A DNA stretch of 64,000 bases from JAYREN01 sp963663375 (GCA_963663375.1 OY760195.1:2046001-2110000); one strand, 5' to 3'. Shown: positions 43,809 through 52,288, counted from the first letter of the stretch. Notes: generated by a model not told the origin, from the sequence alone. Translations and numbers: made by a program.

Positions 43809-45044
43809 ATGAGTTTTCTTTCAAAATTTTTCACCCGCGCCGTTGTGGCGCCCCTCCCGACCCTCGGAGAACTCTTCGAGGCGCGCGGAATCCCGGAAAA
43901 CCTGCCGGGGTTGGAGCCATTCCGGGAGGTCTTCGAGCATCTCGGTGCCGAGGAGCGCCTCCGCTGGGCCGATGCCGTGGCCGAACTCCACCGCAAGGAC
44001 TGGCCCTTCCCCCCCGTCTGGACCGATGCCCAGTTCGAGATCATCCCCGAGATCGTCCCCACCTGGCGAGCTGAGCGGGAGCAGCGCTACTACCGACCCG
44101 TGATCGAGGGGCTCAGCGAGCGGATCCGGGTGGGCGAGGAAGTCATGCCCGAGGCCTGGCTGGCCCTCTGGGATGTGAATCGCGAGGAGGTGATGGAGCG
44201 CGCCCTGGACCATCTCCGCGACCGTTCCAAGGGCAAGAGTTTCGAGCGCCTGCCCAGCGGAATCTACCGCAGCACCTACGGAGACGGCCTGGATGCCGCC
44301 CGCCTCCTGCTTCCTGAGCTCTGGTGCAACCTCTTCCCGGGGCAGAACACCTTCGTGGCCGTACCCTGCGCGGACCAGCTCCTGGTGACGCCCCAGGTCC
44401 TGCTGCCCAAGTTCGTGGAAGCCATCGGCCAGGCCCTCGCGAATCCCACGGGCCCCAGGGTTCAGGCCGTCATCCTGCAGGTGGTGAACCAGAAGCTCCT
44501 CCCCGCCAATCTCCAGGACCCTCACCCCATCGCCCAGCCCCAGCGAGAACTGCGCCAGAGCGATGTGATGGAGGCCTATCGGGCCCAGGAAGAGGATCTC
44601 GATCCCTCCCTGGGCGTGGCCGCCCCCATCACCCTCCTGAAGACCAACCAGGGACGCTCCGTGAGCATGGCCCTGTGGAGTGAAGGCCAGCCAACTCTGG
44701 TGCCCGAATGTGATTGCATCGGCTTCGTATCCAAGAGTGGGCAGCCTCTGGGCGCCTATTTCCGCCAGACGCTGCCCCGGATCCCCGAACTCAAGGGCAC
44801 CCCGGTAGATATATGGGGGCCCCGGCGGATGCGCTACGAGAATTTCCCCACCGTCGAGCAGCTCGGTCGCCTGGAGGCCTTCGCCAACGCCGAACAGATG
44901 GCCCAGATCTTCAATGGCGGCCCCGCCAAACCCACGACCCCCCGGGCCACTGCGGGCATTGCGCCGCCGCCAGTCTCCTCAAACTCCAGCCCCGTGCCCC
45001 AGCATCTCAGGGGCCAGAATCTGGGCGTGCAGGACACTCAATGA
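43809..45044 (+). CDS. DUF1444-like protein heading the heme cluster
   Basis: The 411-residue soluble protein contains a region (about 95-330) whose pattern (LPSGIYRSTYGDGLDAARLL, then FVAVPCADQLLV) recalls DUF1444/YtpQ-type proteins of unknown function. This is from memory and tentative. The C-terminal 50 residues are proline- and serine-rich. The stop overlaps the hemC start by 4 bp, so the two are coupled. It is not HemA: no glutamyl-tRNA reductase motifs are present. Confidence 0.7.
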   Translation: MSFLSKFFTRAVVAPLPTLGELFEARGIPENLPGLEPFREVFEHLGAEERLRWADAVAELHRKDWPFPPVWTDAQFEIIPEIVPTWRAEREQRYYRPVIEGLSERIRVGEEVMPEAWLALWDVNREEVMERALDHLRDRSKGKSFERLPSGIYRSTYGDGLDAARLLLPELWCNLFPGQNTFVAVPCADQLLVTPQVLLPKFVEAIGQALANPTGPRVQAVILQVVNQKLLPANLQDPHPIAQPQRELRQSDVMEAYRAQEEDLDPSLGVAAPITLLKTNQGRSVSMALWSEGQPTLVPECDCIGFVSKSGQPLGAYFRQTLPRIPELKGTPVDIWGPRRMRYENFPTVEQLGRLEAFANAEQMAQIFNGGPAKPTTPRATAGIAPPPVSSNSSPVPQHLRGQNLGVQDTQ

Positions 45045-45913
45045 GGGTCGCCATAGGGACGCGAGGCTCCGAACTGGCCGTGCGCCAGGCGGAGCCCATG
45101 GTCCAATTCCTCATCGACCAGGGCTTCGACGTCACCTGGAAGCGCTTTACCACCAAGGGGGATGCATGGCTGGCCGGCCCCCTGGACAAGCAGGTGGGCA
45201 CGGGTTTCTTCACCAAGGAACTGGAAGAATCCCTGGCGGCCAAGGATGTCGATCTGTTGATCCACTCCTTTAAGGACGTGGCCCTAGAGCGCCCCGGAGG
45301 CATCATCCGGGCCTGCGTTCCCAAGCGGGAAAACCCAGTGGACTGGCTGGTGATGAGGCCCGGTGCGCCCCAGCGCCCGGTCATCGGCACCAGCTCCGAG
45401 CGCCGCCGCCGCTTTCTGGAAAAGGCCCTGCCCCAGGCCAGCTACACCTGGATTCGGGGCAATGTGCCCACCCGGCTCCAGCGGGTGCGGGATGGCCTGC
45501 TCCGGGAGGAACCCCTCCACGGAACCGTGCTGGCCGCCGCGGGCCTGGAACGCTTGGGGCTGGATCTTCAGGGCCTAGAGGTGCGGGCCCTGCGCCCCGA
45601 CGAACTCCTTCCGGCTCCCGCCCAGGGCGCCTTGCTGGCCGAGACCCGCGAGGATCGCAGAGATCTGGTGGAGGCCCTGACTGGGATGCACGACGCCCTC
45701 GCGACACGCTGCGTCCTGTTGGAGCGGCAGGTCCTGGCGGGCATCGGCGGGGGTTGTCAGCAACCCCTGGGCGCCCTGGCCGAGGTGCTGCCCGGCGGAA
45801 CCCTGCGACTGCGGGCCGCCTTCGCGGGCGATGACGGTCTCCGCTGGTCCGAAGCCGAGGGGGCCGATGATCTGCAGGTGCTCAACGAAGTCGTGAAAGG
45901 TCTTGGATGGTAA
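45041..45913 (+). CDS. hemC: Hydroxymethylbilane synthase (porphobilinogen deaminase)
   Basis: The 290-residue enzyme joins four porphobilinogens into hydroxymethylbilane. It shows IGTRGSELAVRQAE at the start, LIHSFKDV, GTSSERRR, IRGNVPTRLQRV and AQGALL. The cofactor-binding cysteine is in GGGCQQPLGA. It is slightly shorter than the usual 305-315 residues. Overlaps: 4 bp with the upstream gene and 7 bp with hemD. Confidence 0.95.
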   Translation: MRVAIGTRGSELAVRQAEPMVQFLIDQGFDVTWKRFTTKGDAWLAGPLDKQVGTGFFTKELEESLAAKDVDLLIHSFKDVALERPGGIIRACVPKRENPVDWLVMRPGAPQRPVIGTSSERRRRFLEKALPQASYTWIRGNVPTRLQRVRDGLLREEPLHGTVLAAAGLERLGLDLQGLEVRALRPDELLPAPAQGALLAETREDRRDLVEALTGMHDALATRCVLLERQVLAGIGGGCQQPLGALAEVLPGGTLRLRAAFAGDDGLRWSEAEGADDLQVLNEVVKGLGW

Positions 45914-46545
45914 TTCGCCTGGGCTTGGCCCGAGGCCCCGAGGAACCCCTCAGCCGCAGCATCCGAAAGTGCGGCTGGGAGCCCGTCTTCTGGGCCGTTA
46001 CCGAACTTCGCCCCATGGGCTCTCCGCCCCCCTTCGCCCATGCCCGGGCCGCCCTGGTACTGAGCCCCGCGGGTGCCCGGGGAGCCCATCTGCCTCCCGG
46101 TATGCCCTGCCTGGTCACCGGCGAGGCCACGGGCCGCGCCCTCGCGGGCCATGAGGTGCTGGTCAGCTCCGAACCCAAGGCCGAGGGCCTTTGGGAGACT
46201 CTGCGCCATCACTTCCCCGAAGGTGGCGATTTCCTTCTGGTTCGCGGCGAACGCAGCCGGGGTTTCCTGGAAGAGGCCGCCCAGGGCACCGCCTGGCGCC
46301 TGCATCCCTGGATCACCCATGAAGAAGCACCCATGAATCCTATGCCTTCGCGACCGGAGATCGATGCCGTCCTCGCCCTGAGCCCGCTCCAGGCCGAGGT
46401 GCTGGCCCCCCTGACCGGGGACATTCTGCGCTTTGCCTGGGGGGAACGCACCGCCGCCGCCTTCGAGGCGGCCGGCTGTCCCGCCCACGGCGTCTGCGAA
46501 CCCAAGATCGAGGCACTCGGGCGTATCCTGGCTTCGTATCTTTGA
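45907..46545 (+). CDS. hemD: Uroporphyrinogen-III synthase, divergent
   Basis: The 212-residue protein lies between hemC and hemB, the normal place of hemD, and shows the two-lobe pattern of alternating strands and short motifs (VLSPAGARGA, LLVRGERSRGFLEEA, FAWGERTAAAFEAAG near the end). The family is very variable. At 212 residues it is shorter than the usual 240-260. The call rests partly on position. ATG 45907 overlaps the hemC end. Confidence 0.75.
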   Translation: MVIRLGLARGPEEPLSRSIRKCGWEPVFWAVTELRPMGSPPPFAHARAALVLSPAGARGAHLPPGMPCLVTGEATGRALAGHEVLVSSEPKAEGLWETLRHHFPEGGDFLLVRGERSRGFLEEAAQGTAWRLHPWITHEEAPMNPMPSRPEIDAVLALSPLQAEVLAPLTGDILRFAWGERTAAAFEAAGCPAHGVCEPKIEALGRILASYL

Positions 46546-46562
46546 GACCCAAGGAGGACTCC

Positions 46563-47531
46563 ATGTTCATCCGACCCCGCCGTCTCCGCCGCACCCAGGC
46601 CATCCGCGACCTCGTGGCCGAGACCGATCTGCGCGCCCGCCACCTGATCCAGCCCTACTTCGTCCAGATGGCCGAAAGCAGCAATCCCATCGATGCCATG
46701 CCGGGCATCGCCCGCACGGGCATCCAGGCCACGGTCAAACAGGTGGAGGCCGATCTCAAGCTGGGCCTCAAGAGCGTGCTGCTCTTCGGCGTGCCCGATG
46801 AGAAATCTCCCTTGGCGGAACACAGTCACGATCCCCATGGCGTGGTGCCCCTCGCCGTCATCGCCCTGAAGAAGGCATTCGGCGATGATCTCATCGTGAT
46901 GACGGATGTCTGCCTGTGTGCCTACACCGATCACGGCCACTGCGGCATCGTGAAGGACGGCTACGTCAACAACGACGAGAGCGTGGCGATCCTGGCTGAA
47001 ATGGCCCTCACCCACGCCCAGGCCGGGGCCGACATCGTCGCCCCCAGCGATATGATGGACGGCCGCATCGCCGCCATGCGCGCCCGGATGGACGACGAGG
47101 GTTTCCAGAATGTTGGCATCCTCTCCTACGCCATCAAGCACAGCGGCGCCTACTACGGCCCCTTCCGCGAGGCCGCCGACAGCGCGCCGAAATTCGGCGA
47201 CCGCCGCAGCTACCAGATGGATCCTCGCAATGCCCGCGAAGGCATCAAGGATGCGCTCCTGGATATCGAAGAGGGCGCCGACATCCTCATGGTCAAGCCC
47301 GGGATCCACAACCTGGATCTGGTCTGGCGCCTGAAGGAAGCCTGCCTGCTACCCATCTGCACCTACCACGTCTCCAGCGAGTACAGCGCCGTGAAGGCCG
47401 GGGATCGCCTGGGCTGGCTCAACGGCGACCAGCTCATGTACGAGCAGCTGATCAGCCTGCGCCGTGCCGGTAGCGACATGATCGTGACCTACGCCGGACG
47501 CGAGGCGCTGCAGAAGAAGTGGATCAGCTAG
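46563..47531 (+). CDS. hemB: Porphobilinogen synthase (delta-aminolevulinic acid dehydratase)
   Basis: The 322-residue enzyme condenses two aminolevulinates. The zinc-site cysteines are visible in DVCLCAYTDHGHCG, so it is a zinc-dependent form. The Schiff-base lysines are in SYAIKHSGAYYGPFREA and LMVKPG. An AAGGAGG ribosome site precedes the ATG. It is followed by the inverted-repeat GxxExxY cassette. Confidence 0.96.
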   Translation: MFIRPRRLRRTQAIRDLVAETDLRARHLIQPYFVQMAESSNPIDAMPGIARTGIQATVKQVEADLKLGLKSVLLFGVPDEKSPLAEHSHDPHGVVPLAVIALKKAFGDDLIVMTDVCLCAYTDHGHCGIVKDGYVNNDESVAILAEMALTHAQAGADIVAPSDMMDGRIAAMRARMDDEGFQNVGILSYAIKHSGAYYGPFREAADSAPKFGDRRSYQMDPRNAREGIKDALLDIEEGADILMVKPGIHNLDLVWRLKEACLLPICTYHVSSEYSAVKAGDRLGWLNGDQLMYEQLISLRRAGSDMIVTYAGREALQKKWIS

Positions 47532-47547
47532 GCCTAAGGAAAAGCAG

Positions 47548-48029
47548 ACAAGATGGACAGGATGACTGGGATGGACAGGATGAGAGCAGTCTCCGAGCTT
47601 CCGCATGGGGAGTTGACGGAGCGCATCCTGGGTGTGGCCATCCAAGTGTCGCGTGAGCTGGGATCCGGCTTCCTGGAGTCCGTCTACGAGCGTGCCTTCG
47701 CACTAGCCTTGAGCCAGGAAGGGCTTGCCGTTGAAACCCAGGTGCATCTCGAGGTCCATTTCCGTGGCGAAATCGTGGGGCGATTCCTCGCGGACATGCT
47801 CGTCGAAGGCAAGGTCCTCCTCGAGCTGAAGGCCGTGGAACACCTCTTGCCCGAGCACCAAGCCCAAACCATCAACTACCTAAAAGCCACCGGAATTCCC
47901 GTGGGGCTCCTCCTGAATTTCGGTACGCCAAAGCTCACCTGGAAACGCCTCCACCCCTGACCCCGCTTGTCACCAATTGACACCTATTTTCTTTTATCCT
48001 GCCCATCCATTTCATCCTGTCCATCTTGT
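47548..48029. mobile_element. 482 bp cassette: 17 bp perfect inverted repeats flanking a GxxExxY-family gene
   Basis: ACAAGATGGACAGGATG (47548-47564) and its exact complement CATCCTGTCCATCTTGT (48013-48029) bound a segment holding one ORF. Inside each arm there is a second, imperfect copy of the motif (GGGATGGACAGGATG at 47568-47582 and ATCCTGCCCATCCAT at 47996-48010). The left arm has a 9-base coding period (ATGGACAGG, Met-Asp-Arg) that places four in-frame ATGs at the head of the gene. The cassette sits in the hemB-hemL gap. Mobility is inferred from the inverted ends. No target duplication is evident. Confidence 0.6.
47580..47960 (+). CDS. GxxExxY family protein (PD-(D/E)XK-like)
   Basis: The 126-residue protein contains the signature GFLESVYE (G-x-x-E-x-x-Y) and then VGRFLADMLVEGKVLLELKAVE, where the spaced acids and lysine (D...ELK) match a PD-(D/E)XK nuclease-like core. 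The TINYLKATGIPVGLLLNFG tail is typical. The biochemical function of the family is unknown. It is often multicopy in genomes rich in short intergenic repeats (recollection). ATG 47580 is one of four in-frame starts supplied by the flanking repeat. No clear ribosome site is visible. Confidence 0.85.
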   Translation: MRAVSELPHGELTERILGVAIQVSRELGSGFLESVYERAFALALSQEGLAVETQVHLEVHFRGEIVGRFLADMLVEGKVLLELKAVEHLLPEHQAQTINYLKATGIPVGLLLNFGTPKLTWKRLHP

Positions 48030-48043
48030 TGCGAGTCGACCCC

Positions 48044-49303
48044 ATGAACAACGAAGCCCTCTTTGCCGAAGCCCTGACCCACTTTCCCGGCGGCGTATCC
48101 AGCCCGGTTCGCGCCTTCAAGTCCGTGGGCGGCACGCCCAAGTTCTTCAGGCGGGCCTGGGATGCGTGGTTCGAGGACGAGGACGGCAAGACCTTTCTGG
48201 ATCTCTGCATGTCCTGGGGCCCGCTGATCCTGGGTCACACCAATCCCGATATCCTCGCCGCCGTAACCGAGGCCATGAAGGAAGGCCTCACCTTCGGCGC
48301 CCCCTCCCGCCGTGAGATCGCCCTGGCGCGGCGCATCAAGGCCATGGTGCCCCACCTGGAAAAGATGCGCTTCGTCTCCAGCGGCACCGAGGCTGTGATG
48401 TCCGCCCTCCGCGCGGCCCGCGGATTCACCAAACGGGACCGCATCCTGAAATTCGAGGGCTGCTATCACGGCCACAGCGATGCGCTGCTGGTGAAGGCGG
48501 GCAGCGGTCTCGCCACCTTCGGGGAGCCCACCAGCGCGGGTGTACCCAAGGCCTTCGCGGACCTGACGCTGGTGGTGAGCCTGGACGATCCCGAGGGGCT
48601 GGAACAGGCCTTCGCCAAGTACGGCGCGGAATTGGCCGCTGCCATCATCGAACCGATCCCCGCCAACAACGGCCTGCTGCTGCAGGATCTCTCCTTCCTC
48701 AAGCGCCTGCGGGAGCTTTGCACGAAGCACGGCACGGTGCTCATCTTCGACGAAGTCATCAGCGGCTTCCGGGTAGCTCCCGGCGGTGCGGCGGAACTCT
48801 ACGACATCACCCCGGACATGGTCACCTACGGCAAGATCATCGGCGGGGGCATGCCCGTGGGTCTCTACGGTGGGCGCAAGGACATCATGGGTGTGGTGAG
48901 CCCCGACGGCCCCGTGTACCAGGCGGGAACCCTCTCCGGTAATCCGGTGGCCATGGCCGCAGGCCTCGCCACCCTGGAGCGGCTGACACCTACTGTCTAT
49001 GCGGATCTCAATGCCAAGGCGGCCCGCTGGGCCAAGGCCTTCGAGCAGATCCCCGGCCTCCACGCCCCCCATATGGGCAGCCTCATCTGGCCCCTCTTCC
49101 AGCCCGGCGTCAAACGCGCCGATCGCGTGGAGAGCGGCGCCATCGCGCAGTTCAACAAGATGCACAAGCTGCTGCTGGACCAGGGTGTCTACCTGCCCCC
49201 CAGCGGCTACGAAGTGGCCTTCCTCTCCATCGCCCACGGCGAAAAGGAGTTCGCCCACTTCGATAAGGGCATCCAAGCCGTGAAGGGCGCATTCAGCGCA
49301 TGA
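48044..49303 (+). CDS. hemL: Glutamate-1-semialdehyde 2,1-aminomutase
   Basis: The 419-residue PLP enzyme makes 5-aminolevulinate by the C5 pathway. It shows PGGVSSPVRAF, VSSGTEAVMSALRAARG, EGCYHGHSDALLVKAGSG (18 residues), FDEVISGFR, and the PLP lysine in YGKIIGGGMPVG. The ATG at 48044 lies 15 bases from the inverted repeat of the GxxExxY cassette and has only a weak ribosome site (GCGAG). The cassette may thus have displaced the original leader. Confidence 0.96.
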   Translation: MNNEALFAEALTHFPGGVSSPVRAFKSVGGTPKFFRRAWDAWFEDEDGKTFLDLCMSWGPLILGHTNPDILAAVTEAMKEGLTFGAPSRREIALARRIKAMVPHLEKMRFVSSGTEAVMSALRAARGFTKRDRILKFEGCYHGHSDALLVKAGSGLATFGEPTSAGVPKAFADLTLVVSLDDPEGLEQAFAKYGAELAAAIIEPIPANNGLLLQDLSFLKRLRELCTKHGTVLIFDEVISGFRVAPGGAAELYDITPDMVTYGKIIGGGMPVGLYGGRKDIMGVVSPDGPVYQAGTLSGNPVAMAAGLATLERLTPTVYADLNAKAARWAKAFEQIPGLHAPHMGSLIWPLFQPGVKRADRVESGAIAQFNKMHKLLLDQGVYLPPSGYEVAFLSIAHGEKEFAHFDKGIQAVKGAFSA

Positions 49304-49325
49304 GAAACGAAATGATCCGTCGCCG

Positions 49326-49402
49326 AGGCACCAGGGACGCCAAGGAACACCAAGTAGATCTTGCTTGGTGAATCTTGGTGGGCTTAGTGCCTTGGTGGTG
49401 AA
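49326..49402. repeat. CTTGGTG-type imperfect palindrome after hemL
   Basis: A left arm (AGGCACCAGGGACGCCAAGG then AACACCAAG) and a right arm (CTTGGTGAATCTTGGTGGGC then TTAGTGCCT) are complementary at most positions over about 29 bases. They face each other across 9 bases. The core CACCAAG / CTTGGTG is perfect. No coding is seen. It occupies the gap between hemL and the small ORF at 49423. Confidence 0.7.
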
Positions 49403-49422
49403 TCCTTTTTGAGGAGAATTCC

Positions 49423-49665
49423 ATGACTCGCATCTACACCATCGGCCTCGAGAACCGCACCGAGAAGGAAGGCGCCTACCTGGTGATCCAGGTGGCCCAT
49501 CGCAACAGCGCCAAGGCCGGGCGCGTGGCCATGAAGGAAGCCGCCCAGCGCGGAGGCCGTTGGCGGGTGGTCCACCTCGCCGCGCGCCGCACCGGCACGG
49601 TCATCCCCGAAGGCGAAGTGCTCGGCGCCACGGGCCCCTTCACCTTCTCGCTGGACCGCGAGTAG
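49423..49665 (+). CDS. Small hypothetical protein in the heme cluster (80 aa)
   Basis: The basic soluble protein begins MTRIYTIGLENRTEKEGAYL and ends GPFTFSLDRE, with no recognised family. A strong TGAGGAG ribosome site precedes the ATG and it lies 19 bases before hemE, so it is very likely translated with it. Composition is like its neighbours. Confidence 0.7.
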   Translation: MTRIYTIGLENRTEKEGAYLVIQVAHRNSAKAGRVAMKEAAQRGGRWRVVHLAARRTGTVIPEGEVLGATGPFTFSLDRE

Positions 49666-49684
49666 CACTTTCTCCGAGGCCGAT

Positions 49685-50677
49685 GTGACTCAGCCCCTGA
49701 TCCGCGCCCTTAGGGGCGAAGTCCTGTCCACGCCCCCCCTCTGGTTCATGCGCCAGGCGGGCCGGTTTCTCCCGGAATACCGGGCGCTCCGCGCGAAGGT
49801 CACCTTCGAGCAGCTGCTCTATGATTCCGACCTTGCGGCCGAGGTCACGCTCCAGCCCGTGCGCCGCTTCCCCGGCCTCGATGGCGCCATCATCTTCAGC
49901 GATATCCTGGTGATTCTCGAGGCCCTGGGCTGCAACGTGACGATCCCCGAGGGCGGACCGCGGCTGGGCAAGACTCTGGACCAGATTCCCCTGGACCAGC
50001 CATTGGACGAGGCGATCTTCGAGCCCGTGCAGGCGGCCATCCGCAAGGTGAAGGCCAACCTGCCTGCCCATGTGGCCATGCTGGGCTTCGCGGGCGCCCC
50101 CTGGACGCTGCTGGCCTACGGCATCGAGGGCCATGGCTCCAAGAACTGGACCCGGGCCAAGGCATTCCTTCATGCGGAACCCGCCAAGGCCAAGGCCTGG
50201 CTGGACCGCCTGGCGGATGCCGCCGCGCGGCTGCTGAACCTCCACATCGGCGCGGGGGCTCAGGGCGTGCAGCTCTTCGATACCTGGGCCGGAGAACTGG
50301 ACCCGGAAGACTACGCCACCTTCGCCTTGCCCGCCGTGGATCGCACGCTGCGACAGGTGGAAGGCGCGCCCAAGCTCTTCTTCGCCCGCACGGGCTATCT
50401 GCCCCAAAGCCTCCAGACCCTGCCCTGCGAGGCGCTGGCCGTGCCCTGGCAGGTGCCCATCGCCGAAGCCCGTCAGCGTTTCCCCATGAAGGTGCTCCAG
50501 GGCAACCTAGACCCCGTGGCGCTGTTGGCAGGTAAGGACGTGGCCTGTCGAAAGGCGCGTGCCATCGTGGAAGCCATGAAGGGCCATGCCCACGTCTTCA
50601 ACCTGGGCCACGGCCTGCTGCCGGAGACCGATCCCGAGGTGCTGGCGGCGGTGATCGAGGCAGTGAAACAGGGATAG
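49685..50677 (+). CDS. hemE: Uroporphyrinogen decarboxylase
   Basis: The 330-residue enzyme removes four carboxyl groups from uroporphyrinogen III to give coproporphyrinogen III. Signatures are PPLWFMRQAGRFLPEYRALR (20 residues), FSDILVILEALG, GFAGAPWTLLAYGIEG and FNLGHGLLPETDPE. The start is GTG with GAGG upstream, because the overlapping ATG reads directly into a stop. Confidence 0.95.
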   Translation: MTQPLIRALRGEVLSTPPLWFMRQAGRFLPEYRALRAKVTFEQLLYDSDLAAEVTLQPVRRFPGLDGAIIFSDILVILEALGCNVTIPEGGPRLGKTLDQIPLDQPLDEAIFEPVQAAIRKVKANLPAHVAMLGFAGAPWTLLAYGIEGHGSKNWTRAKAFLHAEPAKAKAWLDRLADAAARLLNLHIGAGAQGVQLFDTWAGELDPEDYATFALPAVDRTLRQVEGAPKLFFARTGYLPQSLQTLPCEALAVPWQVPIAEARQRFPMKVLQGNLDPVALLAGKDVACRKARAIVEAMKGHAHVFNLGHGLLPETDPEVLAAVIEAVKQG

Positions 50678-50683
50678 ACCACA

Positions 50684-50868
50684 GGATTACAGGAGGTTTA
50701 ACAGGATAGACGGGAAGCACGGGAGCGTAGGCGGTTAGGGCGGATCAGCCTTTTCCCCTTTCCAAGCATCAAAGCCTTTTGAAGAAGTCCCCATCGCTCC
50801 CCTCTCTTTTTGTCATTTCACCCTGCCCATCCTGTCATTTCACTCCTGTCCATCCTGTTTCCCTTTCT
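50684..50868. repeat. ORF-less repeat element related to the GxxExxY cassette arms
   Basis: The left side reads ACAGGATTACAGGAGGTTTA then ACAGGAT. The right side reads CCTGCCCATCCTGTCATTTC then ACTCCTGTCCATCCTGT, so the sides are inverted copies of an ACAGGAT module. The right side shares CCTGCCCATCC and CTGTCCATC with the right arm of the cassette at 47996-48029. About 100 bases of unrelated non-coding DNA lie between. It fills the hemE-hemN gap, and I see no gene in it. Confidence 0.6.
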
Positions 50869-50881
50869 GTCTGGATCTGCG

Positions 50882-52255
50882 ATGCCTGAACTCCCCCTCA
50901 TCGACCTCGTCAAGCACTACGATCGCCCCGGCCCACGCTACACCGGCTACCCCATGCCCCCAGCCTGGACGGAGCAGTTCCCGGAGGCGGAGCTCCACCG
51001 CGCCCTGGCCGATGCCAACCAGGACCCCCGCCCCCTCTCCATCTACACGCACATCCCCTTCTGCAAGCGCCGCTGCTCGTACTGCGGCTGCAACGTGGTG
51101 GTGAGTCCCCAATACACCCCCGTGGAGGCCTATCTGCGGGCACTGGAGGCCGAGGTTGAACTCTGGGCCAGCCATCTACCCACCCGCCGCCAGGCCATCC
51201 AACTGCATTGGGGTGGCGGCACGCCCACGTACCTGAAGGTGCCCGAACTGCAGCGGGCCTTTCGCATCATCACGGAGCGCTTTCCCTTGCTGCCGGGGGC
51301 CGAGGTGGCCATCGAGGTGGATCCCACCTTCCTGCAGCCCGACCAACTGCCCGCCCTGCGGGAGCTGGGCTTCAACCGCGTCTCCTTCGGCGTGCAGGAT
51401 CTGGATGACCACGTGCAGGAGCTCATCACCCGGGGCCAGACTTGGGATCAGACCCTCGCGACGGTGAAGCAAGCCCGGGAACTGGGCTTCGGCGGCGTGA
51501 ACCTGGATCTGGTCTACGGCCTACCGGGCCAGACCATGGACACCTTCCGCCGCACGCTGGAATCCACCCTGGAGCTCGCGCCCAACCGCATGGCCATCTA
51601 CGGCTTCGCCTACCTGCCCAAGATGCTGCCCCACCAGCGCACCATCCCCACGGAGACGCTACCCCAGCCCGAGCTGCGGCTGGACCTGCTGCTCATGGCC
51701 ACGGAGATCCTGGAGAAGCATGGCTATGTCGCCATCGGCATGGATCACTTCGCCCGTCCCGACGACGAGCTGGCCAAGGCCGTAAAGGACGGGCGCCTCA
51801 TCCGCAACTTCATGGGCTATGCCGTGCAGGCCGGGAGCGACAGCCTGGGCTTTGGTCCCAGCGCCATCGCCAATGTTGGCGGCGTCTATGCCCAGAACGA
51901 GAAGATCCTCGCCAAGTGGGAGCGGGCCGTTACCGAGGGCCACTTCGCCATCCACAAGGGCTTCCGCCTCACGGAAGAGGACCAGATGCGCCGCTGGGTC
52001 ATCCACCACATCATGGGCAGCTTCGAACTGCGCTGGGCGGAGCTGAAGGAGAAGTGGGGCGTCGACGGCCCCACCCACTTCGCCGAGGCCCTCGAGGAAC
52101 TGAAGGCGGAAGTGCCCATGGGCACTGTGGAGCTCCGAGAGGACGGCATCTTCGTCACCGAGCTCGGCAAGCGCTTCGTGCGCAACCTCGTGATGCCCTT
52201 CGACGCCTATCTCAAGCGACTGGCACCCAGCACGGCGTTCAGTCGGACGGTGTGA
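50882..52255 (+). CDS. hemN: Oxygen-independent coproporphyrinogen III dehydrogenase
   Basis: The 457-residue radical-SAM enzyme oxidatively decarboxylates coproporphyrinogen III to protoporphyrinogen IX without oxygen. It has GPRYTGYPMPP at the start, the cluster motif CKRRCSYCGC, LHWGGGTPTYL and DLVYGLPGQTMDTF. ATG 50882 is chosen. The in-frame upstream sequence looks like a signal peptide but is translated repeat. A terminator hairpin overlaps the stop codon. Confidence 0.95.
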   Translation: MPELPLIDLVKHYDRPGPRYTGYPMPPAWTEQFPEAELHRALADANQDPRPLSIYTHIPFCKRRCSYCGCNVVVSPQYTPVEAYLRALEAEVELWASHLPTRRQAIQLHWGGGTPTYLKVPELQRAFRIITERFPLLPGAEVAIEVDPTFLQPDQLPALRELGFNRVSFGVQDLDDHVQELITRGQTWDQTLATVKQARELGFGGVNLDLVYGLPGQTMDTFRRTLESTLELAPNRMAIYGFAYLPKMLPHQRTIPTETLPQPELRLDLLLMATEILEKHGYVAIGMDHFARPDDELAKAVKDGRLIRNFMGYAVQAGSDSLGFGPSAIANVGGVYAQNEKILAKWERAVTEGHFAIHKGFRLTEEDQMRRWVIHHIMGSFELRWAELKEKWGVDGPTHFAEALEELKAEVPMGTVELREDGIFVTELGKRFVRNLVMPFDAYLKRLAPSTAFSRTV

Positions 52256-52288
52256 AATCCATTTCCTTCAAAGGCATGGATTTCTTTT
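52255..52288 (+). terminator. Terminator of hemN
   Basis: AAATCCAT (52255-52262) and ATGGATTT (52276-52283) form an 8 bp stem with an inner CCTT/AAGG stem, followed by CTTTT. The hairpin starts at the last base of the hemN stop codon. It marks the left edge of the AT-rich island. Confidence 0.65.

Noticed and set aside
47553..47579. Earlier in-frame ATGs of the GxxExxY gene (Met-Asp-Arg repeats)
   Set aside because: They are encoded by the inverted-repeat arm and the family does not start with such residues. Their use cannot be excluded, so they are noted in the findings.
50810..50881. N-terminal extension of HemN resembling a signal peptide
   Set aside because: The hydrophobic residues are the translation of the ATCCTGT repeat. 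HemN is cytoplasmic and its family start is ATG 50882.
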